20,867 bases of DNA from Cristatella mucedo (Eukaryota; Bryozoa; Phylactolaemata; Cristatellidae): NCBI GenBank assembly GCA_009760855.2, contig WPIO01000597.1, forward strand, positions 1-20,867. Direction: 5' to 3'. The notes under the pieces are model-generated. The model was not told the DNA's origin. It searched no databases and saw only the letters and a list, made by a program, of their open reading frames with translations. A program made the position numbers and the translations under genes. Numbering within the stretch: position 1 is the stretch's first letter; every line of letters begins with the position of its first letter. Below, piece after piece: positions 1 to 8,760 of the stretch.

Positions 1-90
1 TTACTACATTGACGCAAATTGCAGGCTCTAATCTCTCGGCGAATGCATCTGAAGATTGCTCAAAATTGATGACCAGTCTCCAATTATGTT

Positions 91-1128
91 CAGATGCCCG
101 TCTTTAGGAGGCAGTAGTAATAATAATAATAATGCACTTGATAAAGCACGCTCAGAGAACTCGATCTCTTTCAAGGCACTTTACATTTGATGCACAGAGA
201 AAAGCGATTGAATGGTGAGTGATATCATCCTTGATAAACCGCATAAATAACATGGTTAGGGGTGACATGCACCGGGTCAGCAAGCAAGTATGGTTAGTGG
301 CAGCATGCACAGTGTCAGCACGCATAAGCACATTAAAGACGACTCAAAGGGACCTACTAAATGCTTTCCTAAAGAAGTGTTTTTTAAGTTTTTTTTAAAT
401 GTGGTCAATTCAGAGGATTTTGGGACGCAAATCGGGAGTGAGTTCCGGGCTTTGGGAGCATACGAACTAAATGCAGGATCTCCAAAGGATTTGTGGTTTG
501 TACGAGGTATTTATAAACTCTTGGATTCTGAAAAGCGGGTGGTATGATGCTTGGCCTGGTGGGGGACTAGATCTGAGAGATAGGCTGGAGTCAAAGACTG
601 AAGTGACCTAAAAGTGAGTGACTAAACCTTGAAGTCGATCCGTTGCTTGACTTATAGCCAGTGCAGGTCGGCGAGAAGTGGTGTGACGTGGCAACTACAA
701 CGCTAACTGCGGAGTTTTTCACCAGCTGTTAGCGCCTGATGGCACATGCCGGTAGGCCAGCAAGCAGTGAGTTATAGAAGTCAAGAAGGGATGTCACAAA
801 TGTACGGACAGACTTCGACGTGGTATTCTTATCTAAACAAGCCCGAATTTTAGCAACGTAATGTAGCTGAAAGTAGGCAGACTTGATTGCGGAGCTGATG
901 TGGTCGTCAAACGAGAAGTCACTTTGGAATATGGCACCTGTACTTCGAGCTGATTCAATAGGAGATATGCTGGCAGAGCCGTTTTAGCATTAGCCTTTCC
1001 AATTTCTGAATCACGCTGGGTTTGCCCGCAACTAAGAAGTTAATTTGTATCATTGTTTAGTTTAAAGAAGGTCATCACCATTTCGTTTAAGGCAGTCAGC
1101 TATACTGACGAGTTTTCGGCACTTTCTG
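91..1128 (-). mobile_element. L2-like non-LTR retrotransposon, 3' fragment inserted in the dispersed repeat
   Basis: Read on the minus strand, this block ends with the LINE 3' tail (stem-like 'ttctctgagcgtgcttta' then a (ATT)n run at 114-134) and runs back through the 3' untranslated part and the C-terminal end of the reverse transcriptase ORF. It aligns with the minus-strand copy at 19070-20060, for example the 'gagttccgggctttgggagca' block and the 'cagtgcaggtcggcgagaagtgg' block. It has lost about 17 bases near 705 relative to that copy, and frames are broken. It is 5'-truncated, as expected for target-primed integration. The flanking 20 or so bases at each edge are not explained. Confidence 0.8.
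114..134 (+). repeat. (TAA)n microsatellite, LINE 3' tail
   Basis: A run of TAA units directly abuts the L2-like LINE 3' end. Read on the LINE strand it is the (ATT)n tail typical of L2/CR1-type elements. Confidence 0.85.
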
Positions 1129-1720
1129 TTTTTTGAGTCAAAATTTGAAAATCGCACATGAAAAACGACACAAAAATTGACGATGGTTGTCAATCTTCCA
1201 TTCACCATTTCTCGACGATCGTTGAGCGTTTCAATGACTGAGTAGCACAAATTTATTTGACGGTAGACGGTCAAAATGCAAAAAGAAAGAGCAATGAAGC
1301 TGTGCGTGCTAACGCGGCTTAGCTCAGAGACTAGGCCAAGGGTAGTGGCGGACCTTCGCTGTTTAGACCTGATAAAAGACATGTCGGTTGTTACGGCGTT
1401 TTCTAGCGCTACTGTTACCCGCTGTCTATGCTAGCAGCAGGAAGTCGGAGTGTATTTATTAGTAGCCGTACCGTGAGACGTTCAAATGCGACTCATTTAT
1501 GCCACATCGTTTAACATGCAAGAGAAAAATAAGTTTGGATCAACCTTAGCTCAAAAGATGCGTTTTCCAGCGAAGGGAAAGTTGCACTACTGCTGTGCGG
1601 CTTCGATCATCGGAGTTCACCTAATGGCGCCGGTGCAAGGCAGCTTCGGAGCTGCCGAGTCGAGCGCAAGTGCGTCCGTGGAAGACCGTGATTGCATCAA
1701 AAAGCACCTGCGGAGTAGCT

Positions 1721-2660
1721 GTCATATAATTACACACACTCAGCCTCGCTGTGGACGGATGCGTGACGATGCGTAAAGCGTATTTCCTGGCGCATCTCGC
1801 TGGCCGGCTCGGACGTCCTGGTGGTGTCAACCGACCCCGACGAGATGAAGCACTTGTTCGTGCCTCGCGTCGCCATTTCCAAACTGCGGGAGTTCGCCAG
1901 GTTGGCTGAAGGCAGCGCTTGGGCAGCCCAGCCCGCTCAGGGCAGGGTCAGCCGTTGCCAGGCCGCGGTCAGATTCGCGACCCACAACCACTTCCAGACC
2001 ATGGGCCTCGGCCTGTCGTTTCAGGCCTGGCGGGTTCACTGTGCGAGCCTGCACGTGCTGCCAATGGGCGCTGCTAGGAGCCGGTCATACCCCGGAACGG
2101 CCACCACCTGCCGCCTTTGTCACGTTGAGGCTGCGACCGTCTGCCACATTCTAAGCCACTGCCGGCCAGTGCTGCAAAGCAATAACGGCTCTCCACAACT
2201 TGGTTCTGGGTCGCCTAATCGGGGCTCTTCCGGCCACTGCACGCTCCTGCCTCTCGGCAGGTCACACCTCCACCCTCGCCGGGGGCCCGTCTCACAAGTC
2301 GGACCTGGTCGTCAACAATGATACCAACGCGGTCATAGCCGACGTAACGGTGCCGTTTGATGGCAGCGAGGACGCCCTGGCGGTGGAGGCCCGGATAAAG
2401 GTTGATAAGTACGAGGCCGTAGCCAGCGGTCAGGAAAGACAGCTGGCTACCGGTCGGCAATGATGTGGTCGGCGCTCTGGCACCTGGTGGCCAGATATCG
2501 GCATTACGCGCTCGGACCGGACGGCACTGCGGCGGCTGTGCGTTTCGTAAGCCATTTGCGGGTCAGAAGTAATGTGGTTCCTATTCCTGAGCCGGGACTC
2601 GTGGGTAGCACCCGCAATCCCGGCAGAGCAGGGCTCCTTCGGCCACTGTAACATACTGCA
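1721..2660 (+). pseudogene. R2/NeSL-type non-LTR retrotransposon, broken 3' part with zinc finger and restriction-like endonuclease
   Basis: This is a 5'-truncated retrotransposon of the group that uses a restriction-like endonuclease instead of an APE nuclease. A frame through 1821-2165 carries the conserved region before the finger (a 'SRCQAA.RFATHNHFQ' stretch, then 'LHVLP') and a C-x2-C-x8-H-x4-C finger at 2109-2162 (CRLC...HILSHC). A +1 frameshift near 2170-2180 leads into the frame 2200-2463 with 'SDLVV', 'DVTVPF' (2341-2358) and 'K..KYE' (K at 2407), which matches the PDLV...DVTVP...K..KY pattern of these endonucleases. The usual Pro before the first Asp is Ser. After a TGA at 2461 the same frame still reads 'RTALRRLCVS', a typical C-terminal block, so the copy is dead. 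Family assignment rests on motifs read by eye; the exact clade is uncertain. Confidence 0.82.
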
Positions 2661-2935
<275 letters not shown>

Positions 2936-2940
2936 TTTAT

Positions 2941-2997
2941 GTATATATATATATTGACCGTATATATATTGACCGTATACATATTGACGGTATATAT
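2941..2997 (+). repeat. Short tandem repeat of a 'tatatattgaccg' unit
   Basis: Three to four imperfect copies of a 15-17 base unit (tatatatattgacc, with one copy ending gacgg). They lie between the SINE and the pentapeptide array and on the minus strand would encode the 'YVYGQYIYGQYIYI' end of the long frame. Confidence 0.8.
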
Positions 2998-2999
2998 TT

Positions 3000-4105
3000 T
3001 CGTTTTCAGGCTTTGTCGTTGTCGGCTGAGTCGTTTTCAGTGGAGTCGTAGTTTGCTGGGCCGTTTTCAGTGGACTTTTTGCAGTCAGTCGAGTCGTGGT
3101 CGACTGATTTCTCGTCGGCTCGGTCGAGGACGGCTGAGTAGTCGTCAGCTGAGTCGTAGTCAGCTGAGTCGTCGTTTTCTGGGTCGTTTTTAGTGAAGCC
3201 GTCGTTGTCGGCTGAGTCGCTTTTAGTGAAAGCGTCGTTGTCGGCTGAGTCGTTTTCGGCTTATTCGTGGTCGGCTGAGTCGTAGTCGCCTGAGTCGTTG
3301 TCGCCTGAGTCGTTTTCTGTGAAGTCGTCGTTGTCGGCTTTGTCATTGTCGGCTGAGTCTTTTTCGGCTGAGTCGTGGTCGGCTGAGTCGTAGTCAGCTG
3401 AGTCGTTGTCGGCTGAGTCGTTTTCAGTGGAGTCGTAGTTTGCTGGGCCGTTTTCAGTGGAGTATTTGTGGTCGGTCGAGTCGTGGTCGACTGAGTTCTC
3501 GTCGGCTCGGTCGTGGACGGCTTGGTAGTGGTCAGCTGAGTCGTAGATGGCTGGGTCGTTTTCAGCGAAGTCGTCGTGGTCGGCTGAGTCGTTTTCGGCT
3601 GAGTCGTGGTCGGCTGTGTCGAAGTCGGCTGAGTCGTAATCGGCTGAGTGGTAGTCAGCTGAGTAGTGGTCGGCTGAGTCGTGGCCGGATGAGTAGTGGT
3701 CGGCTGAGTCGTAGTTGGCTGGGTCGTTTGTAGTGACGTCGTCGTGGTCGGCTGAGTCTTTGTCGGCTGAGTCGTAGTCGGCTGAGTCGTAGTCGGCTGA
3801 GTCGCCGTCAGCAGAGTCGTGGTCGGCTGAGTCGTGGTTGGCTGAGTCGTGGTCGGCTGAGTCGTTGTGGGCTGAGTCGTTGGCTGGGTCACATTCAGTT
3901 GATTCAAGATCGGCGGAATCGTGGATAGTGCCTTCAGTGACGTAGGGGTGAGGGAAATCGTGCTCGCCTGAATCATGGTCGGCTGAATCGTCGTCGGCTG
4001 AGTCGTGGTCGTGCGAGTTGTGGTCACCTGAGTCGGGGTCAGTTGGGTCGTTTTCTGTGGAGTCGTGGTCGGCTGAGTCGTGGTCGCTGACGCAAATGCC
4101 ACAGT
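3000..4105 (-). repeat. 15-base coding minisatellite with a larger 387-base period
   Basis: The unit 'gtcggctgagtcgtg' (plus strand) is repeated with variation for about 1.1 kb. A higher-order copy is visible: the block starting 'tcgttttcagtggagtcg' at 3031 recurs at 3418, followed in both by the same order of variant units. The 387-base offset is 129 codons, so frame is kept, but it is not a multiple of 15. Confidence 0.9.
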
Positions 4106-4446
4106 TGCTGCAATTAAGTAGGTCATTAACTAACCTGAGTGTGTAATTGAGCCTATAGATTCGCAAAAGTATCAATGTTCCGTGATGCCGCTCCTCGAGC
4201 GGTCAGCGCACCCAACCACATTCTCCAGCTCAGGCGACTACTGACGCCCGGCGCTCGTGCATCATGATGCTATAAGCTCGCACCGCCACAAGCACACGTC
4301 CTGCTGGTGACCATCAGGCGCCAAGTGCGCCGTGTTGAATGACCGAGTGTACACTCACTCATTCAGCAGCGAGATCTAGGCAGGGTCGCTTGATTGGCCT
4401 GAATTTAAGTCGCAAAGTTGCTATATTATCTTGAATCAAGAGGGAA

Positions 4447-4448
4447 AC

Positions 4449-4483
<35 letters not shown>

Positions 4484-4660
4484 CAGAGACAGAGACAGAG
4501 ACAGAGACAGAGACAGAGACAGAGACAGAGACAGAGACAGAGACAGAGACAGAGAGACAGAGAGACAAAGAGAGAGAGAGAAAAGGAGAGACAGAGAGAG
4601 ACACCGAGAGAGACACAGAGACAGAGACAGAGCCAGACAGACAGACAGGCAGGCAGACAT
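4447..4660 (+). repeat. (AG)n/(AGACAG)n microsatellite
   Basis: A purine-rich tract with a mostly six-base AGACAG period, fading into 'agacagacaggcaggc'. The open frames in all phases and both strands here are consequences of the simple repeat. Confidence 0.97.
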
Positions 4661-4734
4661 ACAGACAGACAAAAACACACCTACACTCAAAGATACGCTA
4701 CATGCACTCACTCACAGTGAGTAGCACTGACATA

Positions 4735-4753
4735 TAGACACACACACACACAC

Positions 4754-4800
<47 letters not shown>

Positions 4801-4865
4801 CACACACACACACACACTCAGACACTGACACACGCACGCACGCGGATTTAGACACAGACACACAT
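4735..4865 (+). repeat. (CA)n microsatellite
   Basis: Long ACAC run with interruptions (acgcac, catgcac, cactcagacac), inside the inferred intron. Confidence 0.97.
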
Positions 4866-4904
4866 GGACACAGACATGCATGGACGCAGCCGATAGTGAC
4901 GAAC

Positions 4905-5232
4905 CCGCTAGATTCATGTTGAACATGTCGTCTTCACTCGACGGCAAGGCGAGCCGCCGCAGCAGGCGACAGGCTCCCACCTCGCGACGGAAGTAGAAGC
5001 CAATGCAGTCACTTTGAACCATGCAGTCAAGGCTGCACTTAACCAGCGATGCTCCGGTCGAACGCTGCAGAGTCGCCGCGTTGTCGACTGTCGCGTTGGT
5101 AAACGCTGCGACGGAAGTCATTGCAAACATGCCGCAGGGCCCCGGCGTTCCGGCTGCTAAAACGGAGTTGAGCGTGTTGGAGTACGGAGTGTATGGGCGT
5201 CTATTGGCATAAAATATTTCGCTGTGCGCCAT
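4905..5232 (-). CDS. PAN/apple-domain exon (5' part of PAN/mucin gene)
   Basis: Minus-strand frame with a Cys pattern of PAN/apple modules: an early Cys in 'GPCGMF', then C-x3-C-x5-C-x11-C in 'VKCSLDCMVQSDC' and 'GFYFRREVGACRLL'. The aromatic 'GFYF' and 'C.LL' ends are typical of the fold. PAN modules bind protein or carbohydrate partners outside the cell and in invertebrates often sit beside Thr-rich mucin segments, which agrees with the next exon. I list the in-frame ATG at 5232, but the frame stays open to about 5298 and acceptor-like 'ccgttttag' and 'tttagcag' lie at about 5157 and 5154, so the exon may really begin at about 5153-5156 with a signal peptide in an exon I cannot see. The region is balanced in base use, unlike the repeats around it. 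Assignment is by motif only. Confidence 0.6.
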
Positions 5233-5347
5233 TTGTGCGTGCCTCGCTGAATACACTATCTTGCCACCTTCCTGCGTTCGATGGTTCTCTTGCGACACAT
5301 TGCGCGAGTTCTCTGTCTTTATTTAACCAAATAATCATCGGCAAAAT

Positions 5348-5640
5348 CTCCTGAGTTGTCCGCGTTTAAAAAGAAACAAAAAATGGTTCTATTTATCACA
5401 GCACTTAGTGGGTCCCTGTGATTTATCCTTTACGCGAATATGCATGCTGACACTGAGCCGACTGGTACTAACCGTACTTTCATGCTGACCCTGTGCATGT
5501 CATTTTTAGCAACGCTACTCTTGTTTTTTTTTATTGAGCATGCTACCTCTAACCATTCGATCGTTCTTGCTTTGCTCCAAATGTAAGGTGCTTAGAGAGA
5601 GATTGATTTATCTGAGGGCGCTATATAAAATGCCTTTTTA
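5348..5640 (+). mobile_element. L2-like LINE, 3' end fragment
   Basis: Matches the 3' untranslated part of the copy at 13330-13640: 'agtgggtccctgtgat', 'catgctgaccctgtgcatgt', then the tail 'atgtaaggtgcttagagaga' with 'gagggcgctatata'. The tail has lost a clean (ATT)n run. The copy is old and strongly 5'-truncated, and contains no coding capacity. Confidence 0.8.
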
Positions 5641-5889
5641 TAATCATGAATCAAAATTCTTCGCGTCTCGTACCTCGGACCACAATCTCACCATTCACGC
5701 CCAGCAACCCCAGTCGATGTCTCTCTGCTTCCTCGGATACTTCCAATCTAATCGTTGTATGCCGCTACCTCCATGCGATCTTTCAGTTGTTGTTCATTAA
5801 CTTACCCACATTCCTCGTATCTACATTACGCTGGAATACCAGGAAAAGTGTATATGCTATCACAAACCGGTGGACATGCTTCCTCTCCT
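5641..5889 (+). other. No recognised feature
   Basis: Pyrimidine-rich sequence with two overlapping short open frames that show no domain, repeat or composition suggesting a gene. Confidence 0.5.
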
Positions 5890-6068
5890 GAATATTTTTT
5901 TAAATACAAATATAATTCATTTGTATAGAGCCCTGCGAAGCCATACAATTTTTCAAGGGGCTTAGCATATGCCACGGGACTCAAGGATAAGACCTCGGCC
6001 AACAAATAAATTCACGTTTAACTTGGTCGAGGGGAGTACCTTAGCCACTTGGCCAAACAAGCGTAGAA
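5890..6068 (-). mobile_element. tRNA-derived SINE, family B copy 2 (diverged)
   Basis: On the minus strand a clear A box, 'tggccaagtggctaagg', is followed by a decayed B-box region. 'gtggcatatgctaag' then resembles 'gaggcatatgtgaag' of the copy at 2786-2935. The 3' end ('agggctctatacaaatgaat') is a weak version of the LINE-like tail. Same family as copy 1 is likely but the divergence is high. Confidence 0.6.
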
Positions 6069-6369
6069 TCCTAGTACGTAGAAAAACATGGATCTCTTAA
6101 GGTGCTATACAAGATTTCTTTCCTTATTATTACTGCTTTCAGTGCTGCCATTTATACATCAATACGTTCCTTTCTTCTGCATTTATATCAGCCATCGTAA
6201 GGGCGTAATGTAATTTATTTGCGTCTGTAACTCCACAAAGCCATTAACACAGCGTGGGTGTGACTCAGGAGAGTTTTTTCTAGTGCTACCACAGCTTAAG
6301 CGCCTTTCGGTACGCATTCCGTAGCCAACAGACTTCATCTCACGCAACAAAGAGAAAGTGGCAAGCGTA
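6069..6369 (+). other. No recognised feature
   Basis: No open frame of note, no repeat shared with the rest of the window and no motif I can support. Confidence 0.5.
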
Positions 6370-6735
6370 GCAGAGTCGGGAGATCAGTTGAGGTAGTGAG
6401 TAGCATGGAAGTAGAAGCTCAGGACCGCTGAAAAAGATGAGCCATAGTCGGCGGCAGGAGAGTAGTTGTTGCGTAAGAGTTGTGGAAGCGAGTTCCACAG
6501 TCTAGGACCTGGTAAAGCTAAAGGTTCTGTCGCCAACGGTCTTTCAGTGGAGGAATGGGACAGCTAATTTATTGTCCGCACAGGACCTGAGGGCGCGAAC
6601 AGGCTGAAACTGGCACAGCAGTTCAGCTAGGTACGAAGGAGCCAAGCCGGCGGCGGGCCTTGTGGGTCAGCGTAACAACCAACTAAAAGACCATAAAGTC
6701 TTCTAGTCCAGCTGATTGCTTAGGATATCTTATGC
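6370..6735 (-). pseudogene. Non-LTR retrotransposon fragment, C-terminal end of reverse transcriptase ORF
   Basis: On the minus strand, two frames carry the familiar tail of CR1/L2/Rex-like ORFs: 'APSYLAELLCQFQPVRALRS' about 6560-6630, then 'KTVGDRTF', and after a frameshift 'GPRLWNSLPQLLRNN' about 6470-6515. Stops interrupt both frames. The protein end differs from that of the L2-like copies at 12900 and 19500 (which have 'LAPFYLSD...'), so this is a second LINE lineage. It is dead and lacks the catalytic core. Confidence 0.7.
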
Positions 6736-6833
6736 GTAATAGTTCGGTTTTTTCTTTAGTTTAAGGAAATTGGCCGACCACCACCAAGCCAGAGCCATCG
6801 GTTGGTAGGACCTCTAGCCAATAACACACTGAA

Positions 6834-6992
6834 TCATGCACAGGTTAGCACAAAAAGCAGGGGCTCTGCTTTCCTCGTACCATACTTGTCAAGCTGGACA
6901 AGGGTGCCCTTCCAGTGGCCTAATGACGGAATTAATTTCTTACCGTAATGGGCCACGGTGTCGGGCCCAATAACACTTAGCTCTTGCCCCAT
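6834..6992 (-). other. Short open frame of 52 codons, function unknown
   Basis: Minus-strand ATG at 6992 begins MGQELSVIG and the frame stops at 6834. The stretch 'GQELSVIG...V.HYGKK' faintly recalls the flap-to-end part of retroelement aspartic proteases, but no DTG/DSG active site is present and the match is too short to claim. A donor-like 'cggtaagaa' lies inside it. It overlaps the CCAAT box of the promoter-like unit on the other strand. Treat as unexplained. Confidence 0.2.
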
Positions 6993-7013
6993 TGTCTCAG
7001 CTAAGTATTTAAG
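6967..7013 (+). promoter_or_regulatory. CCAAT box plus TATA-like box (promoter-like)
   Basis: CCAAT at 6967-6971 and a TATA-like 'tatttaag' at 7006-7013, about 35 bases apart, followed by a pyrimidine-rich stretch from about 7036. The spacing fits an RNA polymerase II promoter or the U3 end of an LTR. A matching poly(A) signal lies about 700 bases downstream on the same strand. No transcript evidence is available. Confidence 0.4.
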
Positions 7014-7057
7014 AGTCGAGCGACGCTCGCTCTGGGTCTTTTGTTCTGCTCCTGCTC

Positions 7058-7083
7058 TCTCTCTCTCTCTTTCTCTCTTTCTG

Positions 7084-7114
<31 letters not shown>

Positions 7115-7126
7115 CTCTCTCTCTCT
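7058..7126 (+). repeat. (CT)n microsatellite with TTTCTGT interruptions
   Basis: CT run with two 'ctttctgtctct' interruptions. Its last ten bases form the outer end of the left inverted-repeat arm. Confidence 0.95.
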
Positions 7127-7549
7127 GTTCGGCTTCGCTTCGACGCCATCGGACTCGTTTCTCTGAAAGCGAAGGAGGAGGGCGGGCTGTTCGCCGGAGA
7201 TTTACGGGACAGGACGAGACAGCATTAGGAGGATTCGGTGGACTCCATCGAATACGGTCACATCGCGCCCGAGCTAGCATTTTGTGTTTTGTGTGTGCGC
7301 GCTGGCACGTGGTCTCGGCATAAGGATTTGCCGGTGCGAGCTAGACGTAGTTGGTGTGGTGGGGTGAGATATTTCTATGGTTCGGGCTCCGTCGTTAATT
7401 TGGGCCGTTCGCCCTTGAGACGCTGGAAACTTAAGTGTCTGGACGTGTTTCATCCACAAGAGTGCTTGAGGTGGTGTACGAGGTATTCCTGCCGTTAAGG
7501 TGGAAGCGGACTCTTCTTCTTCTCCAGTCAGAGTCTAGGCTCCGGTTCG
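7117..7549 (+). repeat. Inverted repeat, left arm (433 bases)
   Basis: Pairs base for base with 8328-8760 read on the other strand; every position p pairs with 15877-p, with no gaps. I find two mismatches, at 7127 (G against C) and 7456 (A against G). The arm belongs to the promoter-to-poly(A) unit that continues to 7740, so this side looks like the original. Identical 86-codon open frames in the two arms result from the duplication and are not evidence of a protein. Confidence 0.97.
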
Positions 7550-7644
7550 GGCTCTTCGTCTTATTTGGGTCGTTCCCCAAAATTGACTCAGGTAGCCTAA
7601 GTTCGGGGGACATATTCCCTCCGCAAGAGTGCTCGTGCTGTTGA
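7370..7644 (+). repeat. Diverged internal duplication
   Basis: The segment about 7370-7480 ('ggttcgggctccgtcg', 'tttgggccgttcgccc', 'cacaagagtgcttgaggtgg') reappears in diverged form at about 7538-7644 ('ggttcgggctcttcgtc', 'tttgggtcgttcccc', 'cgcaagagtgctcgtgctg'). The units are about 168 bases apart. The inner end of the inverted repeat lies just inside the second unit. Confidence 0.7.
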
Positions 7645-7706
7645 GAGCCTGTAGGGAGTGTGGAGATACAACTGAGCTAGACGCGCAGTGACTTTGCTCG
7701 CTTGCG

Positions 7707-7712
7707 AATAAA
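7707..7712 (+). terminator. Poly(A) signal AATAAA with downstream GT/T-rich element
   Basis: AATAAA is followed about 20 bases later by 'tttgtgtgtctccttttttc' (7731-7750), the usual downstream element. Together with the CCAAT/TATA pair it frames a unit of roughly 700 bases, like an LTR or a short non-coding gene. Confidence 0.5.
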
Positions 7713-7749
7713 GCTCAGTTAAATCCCCAATTTGTGTGTCTCCTTTTTT

Positions 7750-8327
7750 CATTCACGCCGCGGACTCACGACCCCCTTTAGTAACGGTAAGTAGGTCAGC
7801 GCCAGAAACGCCCGTTTCGTGGTGGCCTGCTTATTGCGCGTAGTCGCCCACCGAACTGCATTAGGCGGTGGGTTACGCCGCTCGGTAAGCGGCAGGTTAC
7901 GCTTACTCTGCTGAGCCTTCGGCGTTACATATCTATGGCCCCCATCCAAGCCGTCTGGGCCGCCATCGCCTGGCTGCCACGCAGAATTCGGGTATTCGGC
8001 GAAAAATCCAAAAACATAAGCAATGCTAAAACAGTTCGTGAGTATTGATTGCAAGCTTTACCTCAGGAATGGTTTTTGGGCTTGGGAAATTTCACTGATT
8101 AGAGGAGCCGTTCAACCAAGTTTTCTAGGGCGCCGCCATCACGGTCGTTATCCTGCATATACATATACATTAGCCGCGTTTACATGGCAGAATTTCCACC
8201 CTGATTGAATCCGTCTTTCCTTCTAGCTAAGACGTTTAAACGACGGATTTGATTATCGACTTAGCCCTACCCACAGACCGTGCTCTAATCCTTTAGGCTG
8301 GTACGAAAGAGGGTTTCCTCGGATGGA
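7750..8327 (+). other. Hairpin spacer, unassigned
   Basis: The distal part of the spacer between the inverted arms. It contains a strong donor-like 'aacggtaagtagg' at about 7786 and a small internal repeat ('gtgggttacgccgc' and 'ggcaggttacgctta', about 7870-7905). A 101-codon minus-strand frame (7749-8054) has no recognisable domain. Confidence 0.5.
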
Positions 8328-8760
8328 CGAACCGGAGCCTAGACTCTGACTGGAGAAGAAGAAGAGTCCGCTTCCACCTTAACGGCAGGAATACCTCGTA
8401 CACCACCTCAAGCACTCTTGCGGATGAAACACGTCCAGACACTTAAGTTTCCAGCGTCTCAAGGGCGAACGGCCCAAATTAACGACGGAGCCCGAACCAT
8501 AGAAATATCTCACCCCACCACACCAACTACGTCTAGCTCGCACCGGCAAATCCTTATGCCGAGACCACGTGCCAGCGCGCACACACAAAACACAAAATGC
8601 TAGCTCGGGCGCGATGTGACCGTATTCGATGGAGTCCACCGAATCCTCCTAATGCTGTCTCGTCCTGTCCCGTAAATCTCCGGCGAACAGCCCGCCCTCC
8701 TCCTTCGCTTTCAGAGAAACGAGTCCGATGGCGTCGAAGCGAAGCCGAAGAGAGAGAGAG
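8328..8760 (-). repeat. Inverted repeat, right arm (433 bases)
   Basis: Reverse complement of 7117-7549 at 431 of 433 positions. The outer end stops in a short (GA)n tract at 8751-8760, the counterpart of the (CT)n tract on the left, and the inner end stops at 8328. No target-site duplication is evident at either end. Confidence 0.97.

Larger units (their letters stand above)
1..1720 (+). repeat. Unnamed dispersed repeat, copy A (split)
   Basis: Bases 1-90 and about 1129-1720 match, in the same order and orientation, bases about 11850-12600. Shared blocks include 'ttgacgcaaattgcag', 'cctgaagattgctcaaaa' with one change, 'tttcaatgactgagtagcac', 'agctgtgcgtgctaa', 'ccgtgagacgttc' and 'aataagtttggatcaacctt'. 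The match stops at 90 and resumes at 1129, so a foreign block sits inside it. No long reading frame or known domain is visible, and the family is not recognised. It ends where the R2/NeSL-type LINE begins at about 1720. It could be a non-autonomous DNA element or an old LINE non-coding part; I cannot decide. Confidence 0.75.
4108..4904 (-). other. Inferred intron between PAN exon and mucin-like exon
   Basis: On the minus strand the donor is 'gcgg|gttcgt' (GT at 4904-4903) and the acceptor 'ttaattgcag|caac' (AG at 4109-4108). The upstream exon leaves one base of a codon and the downstream exon supplies two, giving an in-frame Ala codon. The intron holds the (ACAGAG)n and (CA)n microsatellites and otherwise unremarkable sequence at 4130-4440. 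The donor is not a strong consensus, so the model needs transcript support. Confidence 0.45.

Noticed and set aside
290-547. 85-codon plus-strand frame
   Set aside because: Antisense to an L2-like LINE fragment.
3440-3733. Plus-strand Arg/Leu/Ser-rich frame (GRLSR units)
   Set aside because: Antisense reading of the same minisatellite.
3000-4105. CRISPR-like repeat array
   Set aside because: Units are 15 bases with no unique spacers; the structure is a minisatellite in a eukaryotic setting.
3261-4175. 304-codon minus-strand frame rich in Asp/Ser/Ala/His (DHDSAD units)
   Set aside because: It is a shifted reading of the 15-base array; unit variation changes its amino acids, whereas it is silent in the TTTQP frame.
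4359-4724. Several overlapping 80-100 codon open frames (Arg/Gln, Arg/Asp, Ser/Val, Leu/Cys repeats)
   Set aside because: All come from the AGACAG microsatellite, which is open in several frames on both strands.
6834-6992. Retroelement aspartic protease
   Set aside because: Only a faint flap-like resemblance, no DTG/DSG active site; kept as an unexplained short frame.
7238-7498. 86-codon protein repeated identically at 8379-8639
   Set aside because: Identity follows from the inverted DNA duplication; no domain, and the one mismatch in this part is too little to test constraint.
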